This document shows, in pieces, positions 1 through 12,500 of a stretch of 64,000 bases of DNA. The stretch is from Boletus sp. NGJ (Eukaryota; Basidiomycota; Agaricomycetes; Boletales; Boletaceae). The translations under genes and the position numbers were made by a program. Below the pieces are notes generated by a model that was not told where the DNA came from, did no database searches, and saw only the letters and a program-made list of their open reading frames with translations. The stretch is taken from the NCBI GenBank assembly GCA_019096195.1, contig JAGTXK010000127.1, positions 1-64,000 on the forward strand, given 5' to 3'. The stretch's first letter is position 1. Every line of letters starts with the position of its first letter.

Positions 1-638
1 ATAGCATTGCCCTCCAGGCACCCCTGGCCCCAAGGATGGAGAGTAATTCAACAACAAAGTACAAGGGGGAATAGCATAAATTTTACATCGTATTTACTGT
101 GTTGAGGAATGTTGTAAGGATAAGAGAACAAATGTCAGTTCATACCATTTAGCTTGAAGATGACAGCCAAGTGTGATAGAATGGAGAGAGCTTTCTGCAT
201 GGTGTCAATGGAGGTGAAATATATGTGATGTACATTAGAATCGTTAATGATTGCACACGCATGAATGGAACAACAGTGGAACAACATGAAGTTGCGGAAC
301 AATGATGTACTTGGAGTAGTTGAATCCTATCCTGGTGAGTAGCAGTACTCGCGCATGCAACCGAATGACACTGAGGGAAGTAAAGTCACACTTAATTGGT
401 GTTGATGACAATGATCGTGCCAAATTGAGTGTCTTTGTGACTGATTGCTTGGCCACATCTTATCAGTGTCATTAGCCTGACACTGGATTGTGGTGTTGGT
501 CACACTTGCCAATGATCTTCAATCCCAGGCTAGTTGATGATACTCATCTTCAGTCCCATCACTAACACTGGTTATCAGCCTAGAGCAGCCTTTGTTCGAA
601 ATGACTATTAGTGCATGAATTTAATGCTTGTTACATTG
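1..638. other. No gene seen at left edge
   Basis: This stretch holds only short open frames without family resemblance. It lies downstream of the 3' end of the minus-strand transposase and may be the terminal part of that element. No terminal inverted repeat or target duplication could be recognised by eye. Confidence 0.4.
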
Positions 639-3600
639 TCAGATCATCTCGTCCATAAACAACTCGTCTTCACTCTCACTCTCACTGCCCTGCAGCCTCA
701 TATACTCATCGGCGAAGCTCGTAGCTACCCCTCCCAACAATCTATCAACCACTCCCCACTTTTTGCAAGTTTGCACAAGACCAACTGTGGCTTGAAGGCT
801 ACGAACGTCAGTGATGATACTTGCTCTGCAGGATGTCATGAACACAGTTTCCTCCGAAGCCACCTTTCCGTCTGTGTTCCATGGAGTGATAAGAGCGAGA
901 GCTAGGGTTTTACCACTAAGTGTGGTGAAGAAGGGATCTTCTGGCATGGTCACTATGACGATTTGTTCGAGATCTCCATAGTTCACTTGTTTCACAATAC
1001 CACTTCATGTCTCAAATTCTACAATGTACTAGATTTAAGATCTCAGCTTCCAATAGCTCATGCAGTATAATGAAAAATGTACCTTAACATAGTAGTTTCT
1101 CCTTGCCCGCCATGTTCTGGATCTCTGAGTAACTTGTTTTGTTTGAAAAACATTGCCACCATTTCGGATTATGAGTTTGCCTGCAGAATAGGAAGGCGCT
1201 GGTAATCGTCGTTTAACTTCCGAGTGACATTTGCCAAGTACTGATCCTATATATATTGCAACCTTTTCCTGCAGCCCAGGGTCAGCTCCTTTGAGGTTCT
1301 TGTATGGTGGGTGAAGTATATGGTTGGGATCTGAAAGGGGCCAATACAATATCAGACATGATACACTTGTGCCACTGTAGATTTTGCACCCACATTCACT
1401 GAGACTACGCTCATGGCCAATCACACCATCACCTTTTCGGTCATCCATACACACAAGCTCATCAGATAGTTCAAATTGCACAGTGAGCTGTTCGAGGTAT
1501 ACCATATGAACAAGGGAGATGTCCAAGTTACTCCATGGGCATGCCTGGGACCAATGTACATGCTGAAGCATGCTGCAGAATCTCTCCATATAGAATGTCC
1601 AAGTCGTCCACACAGGTCCACAGTATTGGATATCTTGGGCGATGTGGAGGAGCCCGTGAATCGTCAGTGTACAGGTTGATAGGTGTTCGATTTTGTACTG
1701 ATAGTAATACCTACTAGCTCTGATTAGACCCAAGTGTGCCAGATCAACTATAAAGCGTACTTTTCATACTTTTCTACCCATCCAATAAGATGTTCTTTGA
1801 TGTCGTTGACCTGTTCAATAGTACACCAAAACTGCAGTGTAATCTTCATGATGTCAATGAGTTCGCACATGTGCTTGTAGTACTTTTCTTTCGGAAAGCG
1901 GTCCTTGAGAAGAATCAGGTGCAAGATAGATGAACCAGAAACACCATGACTCTGCAGTGAAGAGTGACTGCTCACTGGCAATATTGCTCAGGACTTGCAT
2001 GAATGGAGCAGGGATATTTTCCACCACAGCGGCAGTCTCTTTTCTGACCTCCTCCCAGATGTGTTGACTAATCTTGAACTCCTCGTCTCCTCCATCAAGC
2101 TCCTTGAATCGCCCAGTTCAAAAGTCTACAAGATTCAGAATAACATTCTCCAAAAGCAAATGAAACCATTCCCAAGGGATGCTGCGAGCGTAATCCAAGG
2201 CACCAACGTGCAGCGCAGAGCGGGAAGGTCCTTGATGCCAGTTTCCTTTGCGATTCTGGCTCTCTCAGACTTTGTCGTTGCTTCATTGAGCTGGCTGACA
2301 ATATGGATAAACTCTTGATGACTTTGGATGGGGAGATTGTCCACTCTCCACTCTGTTTGGATTTGGTTCGATGAGCCAATTTGTTTCTGGAGGTCGAAGA
2401 GGAACATAGTATGTCTTTCCTGTGCCGCGAACAGCTCGTATTTTACATGACCGACATGGATAAATTGCATTGTGGCCTCTGATTTGCATGAACTTCTCAA
2501 TTGCAATGATGTCGCCGAGTTTGAAAATAATACTGTATATGCATGCATCTGAAACATGTTTTTTTCTACTGTGTCAAATGTTGGCACACCATACGCAAGT
2601 TCTGCCGTTTCATTATCAAGTGGGCATAGAAAGGATCCAATGTCTTTGGGTTGACATGGGCCAGGAATGATTCCAAGACATATCAAGTTGTGAAGTCGCA
2701 TCCGAATCTGAGGGGGGAGGTTGTAATTTTGCAGTAGGATAGGAGTCACTGATGGCCCTCCTCGTCATCGCCTTTGGAGCAGGTAGCTGTCTGTACAAAG
2801 CAACAAGGCAATGTCGCGTGGGTCTGAGAAGTACCGGTGGTTCAACTTCTCACCGTCAACAACAACATGATGACGCAGAAGACATTGATAGTGATCACCA
2901 TCGAAAACGTCTGATATTTGTCCCACTGTTCACTGATATGAGCTACAATATGACAATTTCTTGATCATGTCGGTGCTGGAGAAAAAGCCCTGGAGATGGG
3001 GAATCAAAGGAAGGTAAAGGTATTGACGATGAGGCTGTCCATTGTGTTTCAGGCGTGGTTCTTGGCAAAATGGACAGTATTGGTGGTGAATATATTTCTC
3101 CATGCATGTGATGCATGAGTTGGGACAACAGTCATAGAGGACAGGCTTTACGCCTGACAAAACAGCAATTCGATGGAGGATAACAAATTTTGAGGCGATG
3201 TTGATTTTACGACGGAATGAGATGCGCATCAGCTCGAACGCTCAATGGGAAATTCCACTTGCAAGCAGGAAGTTGAATGTGCAGATGTTGTCTCAATCAT
3301 CATCAGTATGGACTTTGTTGCCTAGATAACAATTGTTTAGCATAGCCTGACATACAGCTGGTGTCTAACATATGGAAATCAAACAGATCTTGCTCATTCA
3401 ACTGGGCCGCTGTGAGATCCAGATCATCTAACAAATTCTGCTTGAACAGATCGGTGAATTCATTGTCAAACACATCATCTTCTATCCAATCCCAGTCGTT
3501 GTCCAATTGACCATCATCTGACCCTGACTCGGAGTCTTCATCCAGTCCTGTTTCATCAGCAGACGAGCCAGAGTCCAATTCCAATGAGCTGTGTGATTTG

Positions 3601-3640
3601 CACTTGTTCATCTCAATGTCAGAGCCTATAAAATACTATA
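600..3640 (-). mobile_element. Decayed tnp2-type (CACTA/CMC) DNA transposon
   Basis: The region carries nearly all segments of a basidiomycete tnp2-like transposase in the right order on the minus strand, spread over several frames. The outer ends are unknown because no CACTA-like termini or inverted repeats were found. The divergent acidic gene starting near 4202 may be a second gene of the same element; this is inferred from arrangement only. Confidence 0.6.
639..3611 (-). pseudogene. tnp2-family transposase, multi-exon and probably broken
   Basis: Cut-and-paste DDE-type transposase of the CACTA-like group common in mushrooms. Segments in order on the minus strand: an acidic N-terminus (3611-3303, rich in D/E/S, true ATG at 3611); a cysteine cluster with CCPNSC and CPFCQEPR (3229-2930); the core with NYNLPPQIRMRLHN, CLGIIPGPCQPKDIGSFLCPL and a PCRSCKI metal-binding-like motif followed by YYVPLRPP (about 2749-2283); the C-terminal part with TIHGLLHIAQDI and WTFYMERFCSMLQ (about 1733-1450); and a tail with WGVVDR (995-639). 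The blocks lie in different frames. Some joins must be introns, but several do not meet at clear splice sites, so the copy is probably inactive. Family assignment is fairly sure; exon structure is not. Confidence 0.65.
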
Positions 3641-4201
3641 AGAAATCAGTGGAGCAAATGGAAGATATTAGAATATCTACCCTTCTTCTCCATCTCTCTT
3701 TCATTGATCATATAGTTCATCGGCAGCATGTCCAAGTCACTTGTGTTGGGTAGCGTCTCTGAGGACTCAATGTCGCTTCCTCCTCCCTTAGTGGCCACGA
3801 TGGCACGGTGTCAGCGTTGCCGAGAATAACTGAGTATTTTCCCGCAGGTTGGTTTGCACCAGCAACGTTTTTTTTTATGAGACGAAGCCATGCATGGCAG
3901 CGACTGGCTGTAGAAGTTGGTTAACTTGACAGGCAGCAGTGGTTGGTGGGAGCTTAAAAAGCTGTCTTCAACTTGTAACCAATGGGATATGGGATGAGCT
4001 GAGAAGTTGATGAGGGCAAGGTAGAGTCTCATACTACCTCAAATCTTCAACACTGCGATGCTTCCTACTAGTAACCCTAACCATACCACAATACGTGACT
4101 GTGAAAGGTCTTATTTGGCTAAGGGCTTGATCATGTGACCGTGTCAGGCTATCAACAGACAGAGCGCAACGTGCATCTTATCTTTGTATCGCTATGCAAG
4201 C

Positions 4202-6742
4202 ATGGCTAAGGCAAACCAGCTTGATGTAGTTGTGAAACCCCTTACAGAGCTCAACCATGAGATTGAAAGACAATGTTGTATGTGATCATCATCTCTAACT
4301 GCACATACCACTTCTTGTTACTGGACACTTTGCAGGTAAGGAGCGAGCTGAGAAACATCTCCACAAGACAGAAAGCTGGCGAGATATTCTTCAAAATATG
4401 ATTCCGAAGCCAAAGGGATGTGCAGGACGAGGTGATGGGTACTCACTGATTGACGCGATGGGTCTTAGTTCCCACAAAGTCCACTATAACATTTTATGTG
4501 TATGTATTCTGAGATTTATCAGCCCTGACTTGGAAGCTAAACTATTTCTAGGATACCATTCGAAAGCTCGTCACCAAACACTTAGACACCAGCCTCACAC
4601 TCACCCAGCAAAAAAATAAGTTACTGATCGAGCAGGTCGTCCTGAAGGTGAGTAATGCACTCAGTTTATGTGCATATATGCACACTTTAAGCTTATATTT
4701 GTCAAGGCCCACTCAAAATCACGCACACTAAGAAGATACGAGGGCGGCTGGGCCATTCGTGATATGATAGCTCAGTTTCTGAGGAACCGATCTGCATGCG
4801 GGAACGGCAAGTGGCAGTGATATTGACGGTAAGCAATGTTCTATCACTGTACCACTATGCTCCATTTACTAACGACCACAAGAAACGAGGAGATCATGCA
4901 TCTGGAAGCAGTCAAAAAACATATAGTAGTGATACCTTCGAAAAATCTGATGCCAGTGACTCAGATGACGAAGGTAAATGTTCTGGAACAGATAGTGAAG
5001 GGCAGGAAAGCAACAATGAGATGGAGTCAGTGAGAGAGAAGGGGGTCAAACCAAGAACGAAGAGGACAGATGGGGAAGCAAAGCCAAAGTCAAAGTCAAA
5101 GGTAGTAAGTGAGATGAAAAAGACCATTATTGCTAAAGTAAAGTGAAAGGTAAAGGACGCAAAGCCGAGGGATGAGGGACCCAAGAAAAAGAAGCTGTTG
5201 AAGGTAACGAAAAGCGACGCAAAGGGAAAAGCAAAGGAGGTGACTGAGCACAGACCCACCATGCATTCAAAGAATGGCCTCGACATTAACCCCAGTACCA
5301 ACAAGAAGGCACTGTCTGACTCGGAATCCGACATGGACTCAAACACTATACCAATTTCTAATCAGCGCAAGACGAAGAAGGCACCACATAGATTTCAACA
5401 GTTGGTTCTATCTGACAAGGAGGAGGATATCGATAGTACAAAGGTAAGAACCACTTGAAGCTAGTCCACCATATTGATCCAGCGCCGATGGTATCCGGAG
5501 GATCAATCCCGCTAGTCAACCCCAGTCTCACACTCCATCCTCCCTCAAAGACACCAATAAAGTCCTTCCTGAGCCAGTCCGCCCAGTCACTGCCTTTTTT
5601 GATGAATCTGATTCTAGTGATGAGGAAGGGAATCATAACCCTTTCCAAAGGGGAACATATGTCCCGGTCTCTCCTGTTCAGACAAGATTCCATCCGACCT
5701 ATCACCCCAGCTTACAGATGCCCTCGCTCGCTACAAGAACATGTATCAGGCAAAGGGGCATGATTTTGTCCTCCACCTCGGAGCTGATATCTGCATCCTC
5801 GTTAGCAAAGAGTATCAGAGGCATGATGCTCTTGGGCTTTCAGCAGATCATAACTGGCCAGTAACTTCAATCAATTTCAAGGTGATACCGGATCACATCT
5901 GTGCGATGTTCGAACAGTTGAATCACATCGTGTTTGACAGGGACACACGGGAAAATCTGCATGTGTGGACCTCTTTTGATGGTGATCTCGAAGGCAACGG
6001 GTGAACAATTGAAAAATTTGCTAGAGTACCACCCTCAAAGATTCCCTTACATTCAATGACAGCCCAAAATGCCAGGCCTGGATAGTAAGTTGTTTTGACT
6101 TCTGGGACGAGCAGATTGTCTAACTCAAGTCTGGGAAGTTACGGTGCTAAAGGGGGTGCGATTGTATTGCACACATTACTCAGACTCTTCCCTTCTCAAA
6201 CAACGGTAACAGATGCGTTCAAACCACTCCCATACCATCACTATTTCACGTACTTCTTGGTCCCTCACATTGTAGCAAACCTCATCGCCGAAGACTTGAG
6301 CACAACAGTCTTGAATGCCCACTGGACTATGATATCCAGCAGTAATGCTGGCGAACTCTTGCACCCCGAAAGCGATGACGACCCCGAGCTTGATGCAATC
6401 TATCGGCAGAACATCAACTTTTTCAGAACATGGAAACCACCAACTAATGGGGCTATTTCAGGTGCCATCGATAGTGGGATCGAAAACGCCACAAATGCTC
6501 TTCTGAAACTGAAGGGAGAAGCTTTGGGAGTGTGTACTTTCAACTATTATTGGTTTTAACATCAGTTTTAAGAAGGACAGCTTGGTGACCCAGGCCCATC
6601 TCACCCCTGTCCACGGCCCTTTCAACATCCCGATCAGGCTGTAACCTCAAGGCAACAGGAGTCGGTTGTGGCATGTAATGATGCCATGGTGGTCTGTTCC
6701 ATGGTCGAGCATATCCTGGTCGTGTTGACCTGCTAGTTTTCA
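4202..6742 (+). pseudogene. Acidic hypothetical protein, fragmented; possible transposon partner gene
   Basis: Function not recognised. An ATG at 4202 opens a series of short exons with plausible fungal introns (for example donor GTATGT after 4276 and acceptor CAG at 4335). A recognisable segment includes LRRYEGGWAIRDMIAQFLRN (about 4726-4785). A low-complexity acidic/lysine-rich stretch follows (about 4880-5440, many S/D/E/K, likely disordered and nuclear), then a part with GHDFVLHLGADICILVSKEY (5755-5815). The C-terminal block contains FLVPHIVANLIAEDLSTTVL and ESDDDPELDAIY (about 6250-6410). From memory, this block resembles uncharacterised Agaricomycete proteins often found next to transposases. 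The frame changes several times without good splice sites, so it looks decayed. It is divergent from the tnp2 transposase, with a spacer of about 590 bp. Confidence 0.4.
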
Positions 6743-7770
6743 AGGTTGATAAAGCAACGTGTCACACGAATCATCAAAATGGCCCCACTGGGCCCGGGCC
6801 AACCCGCAACAGCGCTGTCACAGTTCAAGGTGATCACAATAACGACATACTCACTAGCAAGCCAAGCAAATGAAAGAGGGCTAATGCTAGCAAAGAAGCG
6901 AAATCAAATGTTTGCATTCCTCTACCTTCTCGTCACTGACTGTTCAGAGAAAAAGTATAGGATCAAGTTACCAGTAGGAAACGTCAAACACAATCCAAAA
7001 CCCAACGTACTGGAACCTTGATTCTGTGACAGCCCTATATATCAACACCGAATACCTCCTTCAAAGCGGTTCAAATTTTCTCAGCGCCCAGTCAAGATAT
7101 GCTTCAAGTCATGCATCAAGTCTTTTTTCAGTCGATGTCTCTAGTTGCTCCACCCTCCTTCCGAGTGGTTCGAATTCTCCCAGCACCCAGTCAAGATATG
7201 CTTCAAGCTATGCATCAATTTTCAGCCAATCTCTCAAGCTTGCTCCCAAGACTCTGACTCTCTGATACGAACCAGGCTGTCGACTCCAAGCCGGATACTC
7301 TACTTTATTTGTAAACTATACTCATGCAGTGCTTGTTCCTTTCTGTGCCTGTACCCAGTCTCGAGTCTCAACTCCGTCTCATGCACATAATAACCAGATC
7401 CCAGTTATCCCAGTGTTGAGTCCCCAATGCTACTGAGTTCATGCATGGTCGTAGGTGTAAATTATACATGATCAACGGCAAGAAGATCCAGGGACACAGC
7501 GACTGATCCTTAGTAATGCTGGTACCACAAATCAATAGCAGAGTATGAAATATCCACTAACACTTAAGCTACAAATAACACCAGGAATCCATGGTTTTCA
7601 CTAACATGACACCGCAAATTCAGTCCCATCGAGACTAATTGTCAGTTGCAGAAATGAGCAAATCATTGCCAGCTCATGGGACTGATTTCCAGTGATTGCC
7701 AATGATTTTTTTTAACATTGGTACCACTTAACAATGCACCGGAGACTAATAATGGTTGCTTCCACTTCCC
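6743..7770. other. Intergenic, contains a two-copy direct repeat
   Basis: Apart from a 99-bp direct repeat near 7068-7265, no gene is supported. Small open frames here lack codon-like character or motifs. Confidence 0.45.
7068..7265. repeat. Two tandem copies of a ~99-bp unit
   Basis: The segment starting at 7068 recurs at 7167 with about a dozen differences. The shared core, CAGTCAAGATATGCTTCAAG, is identical in both. This is seen directly; no coding or structural role is evident. Confidence 0.8.
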
Positions 7771-8427
7771 TCAGTGATGAGCACTCATTAAAAAATCGGT
7801 GTCCTGGGACATCAGCGTATACATCGACAGTATGAAAGGTAACGGTACATCTACGAGAAGAGACGACAGCCCATCATCATCAGGCGCTATCCGATATTGT
7901 GTTTTAAGAAGATGTGACGAGACATAATGAATCCCATTGCGCGACCACATCGTGCATTCTTGGGACTGCAAAAATTCATGCACAATGCGTGCATCATTCT
8001 CGTTCGCGTGCCTGCGTTGACTGACCCTTCTACTTTTGCGACGTTGCTCGAAGACGAACACGAGATCAGACTCGCAAGGTGCATTACATTCATGACGGCG
8101 CAGTTCTTCCACGAGCCGATTCTTAGGCCAGCGTCGACTAAAAGGAACATGATGAATCGAAGCGACACTCTCCAATGCAGCGACAGTGAGGTACGGAAAG
8201 GAATGAACCAGTTGCGTCAGCGACTGAAACTGAACGAGTACGCGAGGACCCGCTGGCCACAAACGCACTGTCGGGAGCGGCATGTGACGAACACCCACAA
8301 AGTCGAACGCATCGCCAAGTCTGCGCGAACTGACAACGCCGTTCGCTACGTCCACATCACACTCAATGTCCTCTGAAACGGCCAAAACGACCTGCACGTC
8401 CGATTCGTTTACGACCAAGCTCGACAT
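7771..8427 (-). CDS. Hypothetical protein, 218 aa, single exon
   Basis: Not recognised. A complete open frame starts at an ATG at 8427 and ends in TGA at 7771. The protein has no signal peptide or membrane segment. Residues about 45-100 contain FVGVRHMPLPTVRLWPAGPR followed by LTQLVHSFPYLTVAALESVA, then RRWPKNRLVEELRRHEC, which loosely resembles a SAP-like helix-turn-helix (DNA-binding) fold. The middle is basic (EQRRKSRRVSQRRHANEND) and could be a nuclear signal. I have an impression of similar orphan proteins in other mushrooms, but no family name can be given. Single-exon structure beside multi-exon genes fits a lineage-specific or transposon-linked gene. Confidence 0.55.
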   Translation of the reverse strand: MSSLVVNESDVQVVLAVSEDIECDVDVANGVVSSRRLGDAFDFVGVRHMPLPTVRLWPAGPRVLVQFQSLTQLVHSFPYLTVAALESVASIHHVPFSRRWPKNRLVEELRRHECNAPCESDLVFVFEQRRKSRRVSQRRHANENDARIVHEFLQSQECTMWSRNGIHYVSSHLLKTQYRIAPDDDGLSSLLVDVPLPFILSMYTLMSQDTDFLMSAHH

Positions 8428-8753
8428 GATAAAATCGTAGTACTGTTGTTGTAGATAATGGAGTGTTCAGATGATGGAGTATTGTGATGACCGCCAGCCC
8501 TCTGCCCTGGGCGACGCGAGCCCCAACCCTGAGGTTAAGGTTAGGTTCCCCTTAAGTCAAGCCAAGACTTCCCACGGGCGTCGACTTTTGGCACTTCCCA
8601 CGCATTCTTGGATCGCAAACCTGTCCCCTCCGGGTCCAGGAATATTTTTTCGTCTCCCGACCATATGCAGTATGAGATAGTGTACTGTACCTATACAAGC
8701 ACAAGCATTCAAGAGATCGGTCTAACAGTTATCCATCAACACACTCTGCCACA
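8428..8753. other. Intergenic spacer
   Basis: About 325 bp between the orphan gene's start and the stop codon of the P450. No feature seen. Confidence 0.5.
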
Positions 8754-10969
8754 TTAAACGAGAATACGTTCCAGGACCTCCTTACTTATGTGTGCACGAG
8801 GAGTGAGGCGGCAAGGGAACATGGTTGGACGGCTGAAAAAATAAAATAAAATCGACGGAGAACATGTAGTGAACTGCGAGAACTTACAGTGTGAGTCCAC
8901 CCTTGAATGTTGCTTCAAAAACGATGTCGTCGCCATTCTCATCTTTCGCAACGTTGAACTCGAGCGTAGCCAGCATCGTCGCGATGGCACACCAGATTGA
9001 CGCTTCCGCGGTGTGTCGACCTATCAGTGGTCACGGTACGGCACCTTTTGTGTGAGTGACACACTCAGCTTGGAATGTGTGCTGTAACTTGCCTGGGCAT
9101 GATCGCCGCCCAAATCCAAAGATGAGCTCCGCGGGGTCATCTTCAGTCAATAGCCCTTGCGTATCCAAAAACCGTTCGGGATCGAACGCTTCTGGGTTTG
9201 GATAACGAGCCTCGTCGTATAACATTGCCCTGTAGAATTGTAAGAATTTCTGCCATAATCAATTGTCTACCGACGACATACCAAATATTTGCAGTGATAG
9301 TTGCCCCTATCAAACGAATGTCACTATAGGCCGATTTCACTCGTAGATAAGCATGCCTTTTGGTATATAGAAACCCTTGTAAATGTCGCTGCTTATAGTG
9401 GCATGCGGTACATCTTCAGGCCATTTAGATATACTTCATCAAGGAAACTTGCTCCCAAAAACGCACTCAAGGGGACAATGGGTTTCCATCTGTATGTTTC
9501 TCGCACAATTGCGTCAACATATGGCAGCGATTGCTTGTCCCCAAACTCGGGAAGTTTGTCAAGCCCAAGGACAGCATCGATTTCTGCCTGAGCGCGTTTC
9601 CACACCCTCGGATTCTTGACCATTGCGAGTGTGAAGTTCATGAGTGCCGATGATGTCTGTATCTTGTGTAAGCGCCACACACCCGTGCAAGATCTGCTAC
9701 AGACCGTCTCCGTGGAACCTAACATACCCATAGTGAGATTCAGCCATCGGTGATTCGCGTCAGCGGAGTCTTACCAATGAAAGCGGTGATAGCAGCATGT
9801 TTGAGAGCTGCCTCGTATTCGGCGCGGTACGAGGCATCGAATTTTTGCATACGAGTGATATGATCGAATACCATCGCATTGTTTATGTTGTCTTTGGATT
9901 CCTTTCGTAAGGGCTTGTTAGGCCACATTCTTCCTATCGGGTCATGCAAAAACTGACCATGCGCTTCTGAACATACTGGTATGGCACATCGACCACCTTG
10001 TTTCTCAGTGCGGATGCCTCTCTCGTCTCGCGTTTGATCCTTGATCCGGGAAGCCAGTCAGGTATATACAGCACTTTCCAAAATGGCATGAGTAAAAGAA
10101 ATCTCATCTATCTTCGTCCAGAATCACTTACAGAACGGGAAAGCCTTGAGAAGCACTGCCCTCTCCGGCGTCGATGCTGGGAAAGTAACATGGATGAAAC
10201 TGTCAATGATGGACACCATGGGGTCATTACGAGGCTTTGGTTCATAGTCATACACACTAGACATAGCCACCGCAGCAGAAAACCTATGGTAAACAAGGTT
10301 ATTTCAACATAGGCGAGCTGAATTACAGATATTTTCTTACGTCGAATAATGAAACGGATACTCCTCAGGATTATCAATGATGTTCACGATAATCTGACGG
10401 GCTCTGTGAAGCTGCATTGGTCGAAAGGCGAGGGCGGCTTTGGCACGGAATGTTTCATGGAATATTCGGCGGCACAACCTCCAATGATCGCCATGCTTGG
10501 AAAAAGCAAAGTTACAGTCTTGACCGTACCTGGAAGTATGTGAGGCCCAGTCACGAGAGGAGTTGAAAGTTACACTCACGGCTCAACAGTTGCAATGAAT
10601 GGACGGTCGGAGTATATCTGTGATCGTTTCCCAAGCAATTCCGTTGCGATTTGTGGCGAGTTCAGCACGATCACATCCTCATCCAAAAGTCGAATGTACA
10701 TAATATCCCCTAAGAATGGTCAGAGTCGCTCATTCCAGCTTTGCACTGCACTCACCATACTTTGCTCGCCATTTTGTATATGTCAACCAGGGTTCCTTAG
10801 TGCTCACAGAGAGGGCACTTCCCAAGAGTGGGAACGGAGTAGGACCAGGAGGAAGAGGATATCCCTTCCTCTCAATGCGATTGCGGAGAATCCGTCGAAT
10901 TATATCCACGATTACAATCCTGAGTAGAACTAGCGCTGCCAGCTGGGTAACCGGAGTGGACCACTTCAT
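8754..10969 (-). CDS. Cytochrome P450 monooxygenase
   Basis: Membrane-bound haem-thiolate monooxygenase; the substrate cannot be told from sequence. It is split into about ten or more exons. The chosen start (10969, MKWSTPVTQ) gives a hydrophobic anchor, LAALVLLRIVIVDIIRR, followed by the proline hinge YPLPPGPTPFPLLG. An in-frame ATG 48 bp upstream (11017) coincides with a TATA-like box and is less likely. Downstream come a C-helix-like HGDHWRLCRRIFHETF (about 10495-10445), the I-helix FIGGSTET/TSSAL across an intron near 9700, the K-helix ETYR in YVDAIVRETYRWKP (about 9525-9480), the PERF box in PEAFDPERF, and the haem loop FGFGRRSCPG (about 9120-9090). The C-terminus (FPCRLTPRAHISKEVLERILV) ends at 8754. 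All key motifs are intact. Overall it resembles the large group of basidiomycete P450s annotated as O-methylsterigmatocystin-oxidoreductase-like. Confidence 0.88.
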
Positions 10970-11016
10970 GGTGGCTGTCAGATTGATGGTGTCCTCCAGC
11001 CGGAAGAGTAAGGGCA

Positions 11017-11024
11017 TATATTTA
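11017..11024 (-). promoter_or_regulatory. TATA-like box for the P450
   Basis: On the minus strand the sequence reads TAAATATA, ending about 48 bp before the chosen ATG at 10969. The position is consistent with a core promoter, but this is a motif match only. Confidence 0.35.
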
Positions 11025-12500
11025 TGTGAACATTCAATGCGGCGTCTGGTCCAAAAATTTTCATCCACAAGCGGCATCTCCTGGTGAGCAAAGTGTCATT
11101 GGACAGATGGAGTGCCATTTCCATCTCCCCTCGTACGTTTAGAAGACTCGAAGAGAACATTCCACATTCCGACCCAAGCGAAAACCGGTGGCGCATCGCA
11201 CCCGATTTATAGATTCTCTTCATAATACGTGTTGTCATCGGAATTTTTGAAGGTTGGGGAGCCATGCTTAGAGCGTTTCACCCGCCATTTCGAGTATGAG
11301 TCAAGTGAACATGACAGAGACACCACCTCGAAAGAAGGTGATAGCACCGAATCATTCTGACATGGCGTGTATCCCGCGCGAAAAGTCTTGCTTCTAGCCT
11401 ATCACTCAACCTGATACTCGGTATACGTGCTGAAATACACACTCACGTATATCGACCCACTTGGAGGGAACGAAATGATATGCGGCCCAGCGGCAACTAC
11501 GCGCGTCCGCACGGGGATTGCTAAAGTTGCTTCTATCGCGATTTGATCCGCTCGTATTTGATGACTGGTTTCATACACTTCTCGTGCAACTCCGTGTGCG
11601 CAGAACCAGCAACTTGTCAAACACCGACTCGTCGCGACCATTCTTCTTGGTCGATACAATGATCCTATTCCTGAGCCGCAGTTTGTCGAAGACTGGTTTG
11701 CACTCACCACCAATCCGCCGCCCCCAACAAGTGTGGCAGAGATAGGTGTTGACATTAAAAGGATGGATATGAATAATTGTACCGTCCTCCTGAGAGGCAG
11801 ACAGCGGCGAGTGGGATGATAGACGTGAAAATGTCACCAGACGCCGAGGTGTCAACGTAGATCTCGGGCCCTGCTTTCGCCTGCGCGTCCGAGTCACGGT
11901 ACTCAGATTGTCGATCCATCTACACATTACAGTTGAGTCGCTGAGCTGGAACTTGCAGCCAAGTTGATGAAATATCCCGCAGCGCCGAATCCTTGGGGGA
12001 ATCCTCACCCCCTGAGGCCTGAGTCCAGTCCGTAGGTGATTCGATTGCGGTGATGGCAGATGCTGGACTAGTAAGTTAGATCGTTGGCCGACCTGCTGTC
12101 TGAAGGAAGAGAACAGCCTGGGTGGGTCACGCGCCATCGGCCTTGCTTGAGTTGTTACCAGCACCCACCATGGGTATATATGACGGGCCGTTGCCGCGAG
12201 ATTTCAGAGGCGAGTCATCCTTATACTCTCCCCCGTGTTCAACTCAGTCCTAGGCTTCAACCCACATGTAACTTGGAGTCTTCCCGAGTCGGTTCACAGC
12301 GGACGAGTCCAACCAAGCGATCTCCAGGGGGAGGGTCTGAATTATCTCAACTGACATCTTGCCTCACCACATGATCATAACGGCTTCCCCATAGCTCCCA
12401 TGCGCGGCAACGCTTGTAACCCATAACGATACCGTTCGACACAGCCGTATGCACCGGATTCGACTCTATCTCTCATTAAGCCGTTCCTCCTACCTGGAAG
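11025..12500. other. Divergent intergenic region
   Basis: About 1.5 kb between the P450 and the first DUF6593 gene, which are divergently transcribed. Open frames here (such as one on the minus strand at 11571-12164) have no family character. Presumed promoters of both genes; nothing else identified. Confidence 0.45.

Noticed and set aside
11571-12164. 197-residue minus-strand frame between P450 and DUF6593
   Set aside because: It has no true start, no motif, and overlaps other equally open frames; looks like chance.
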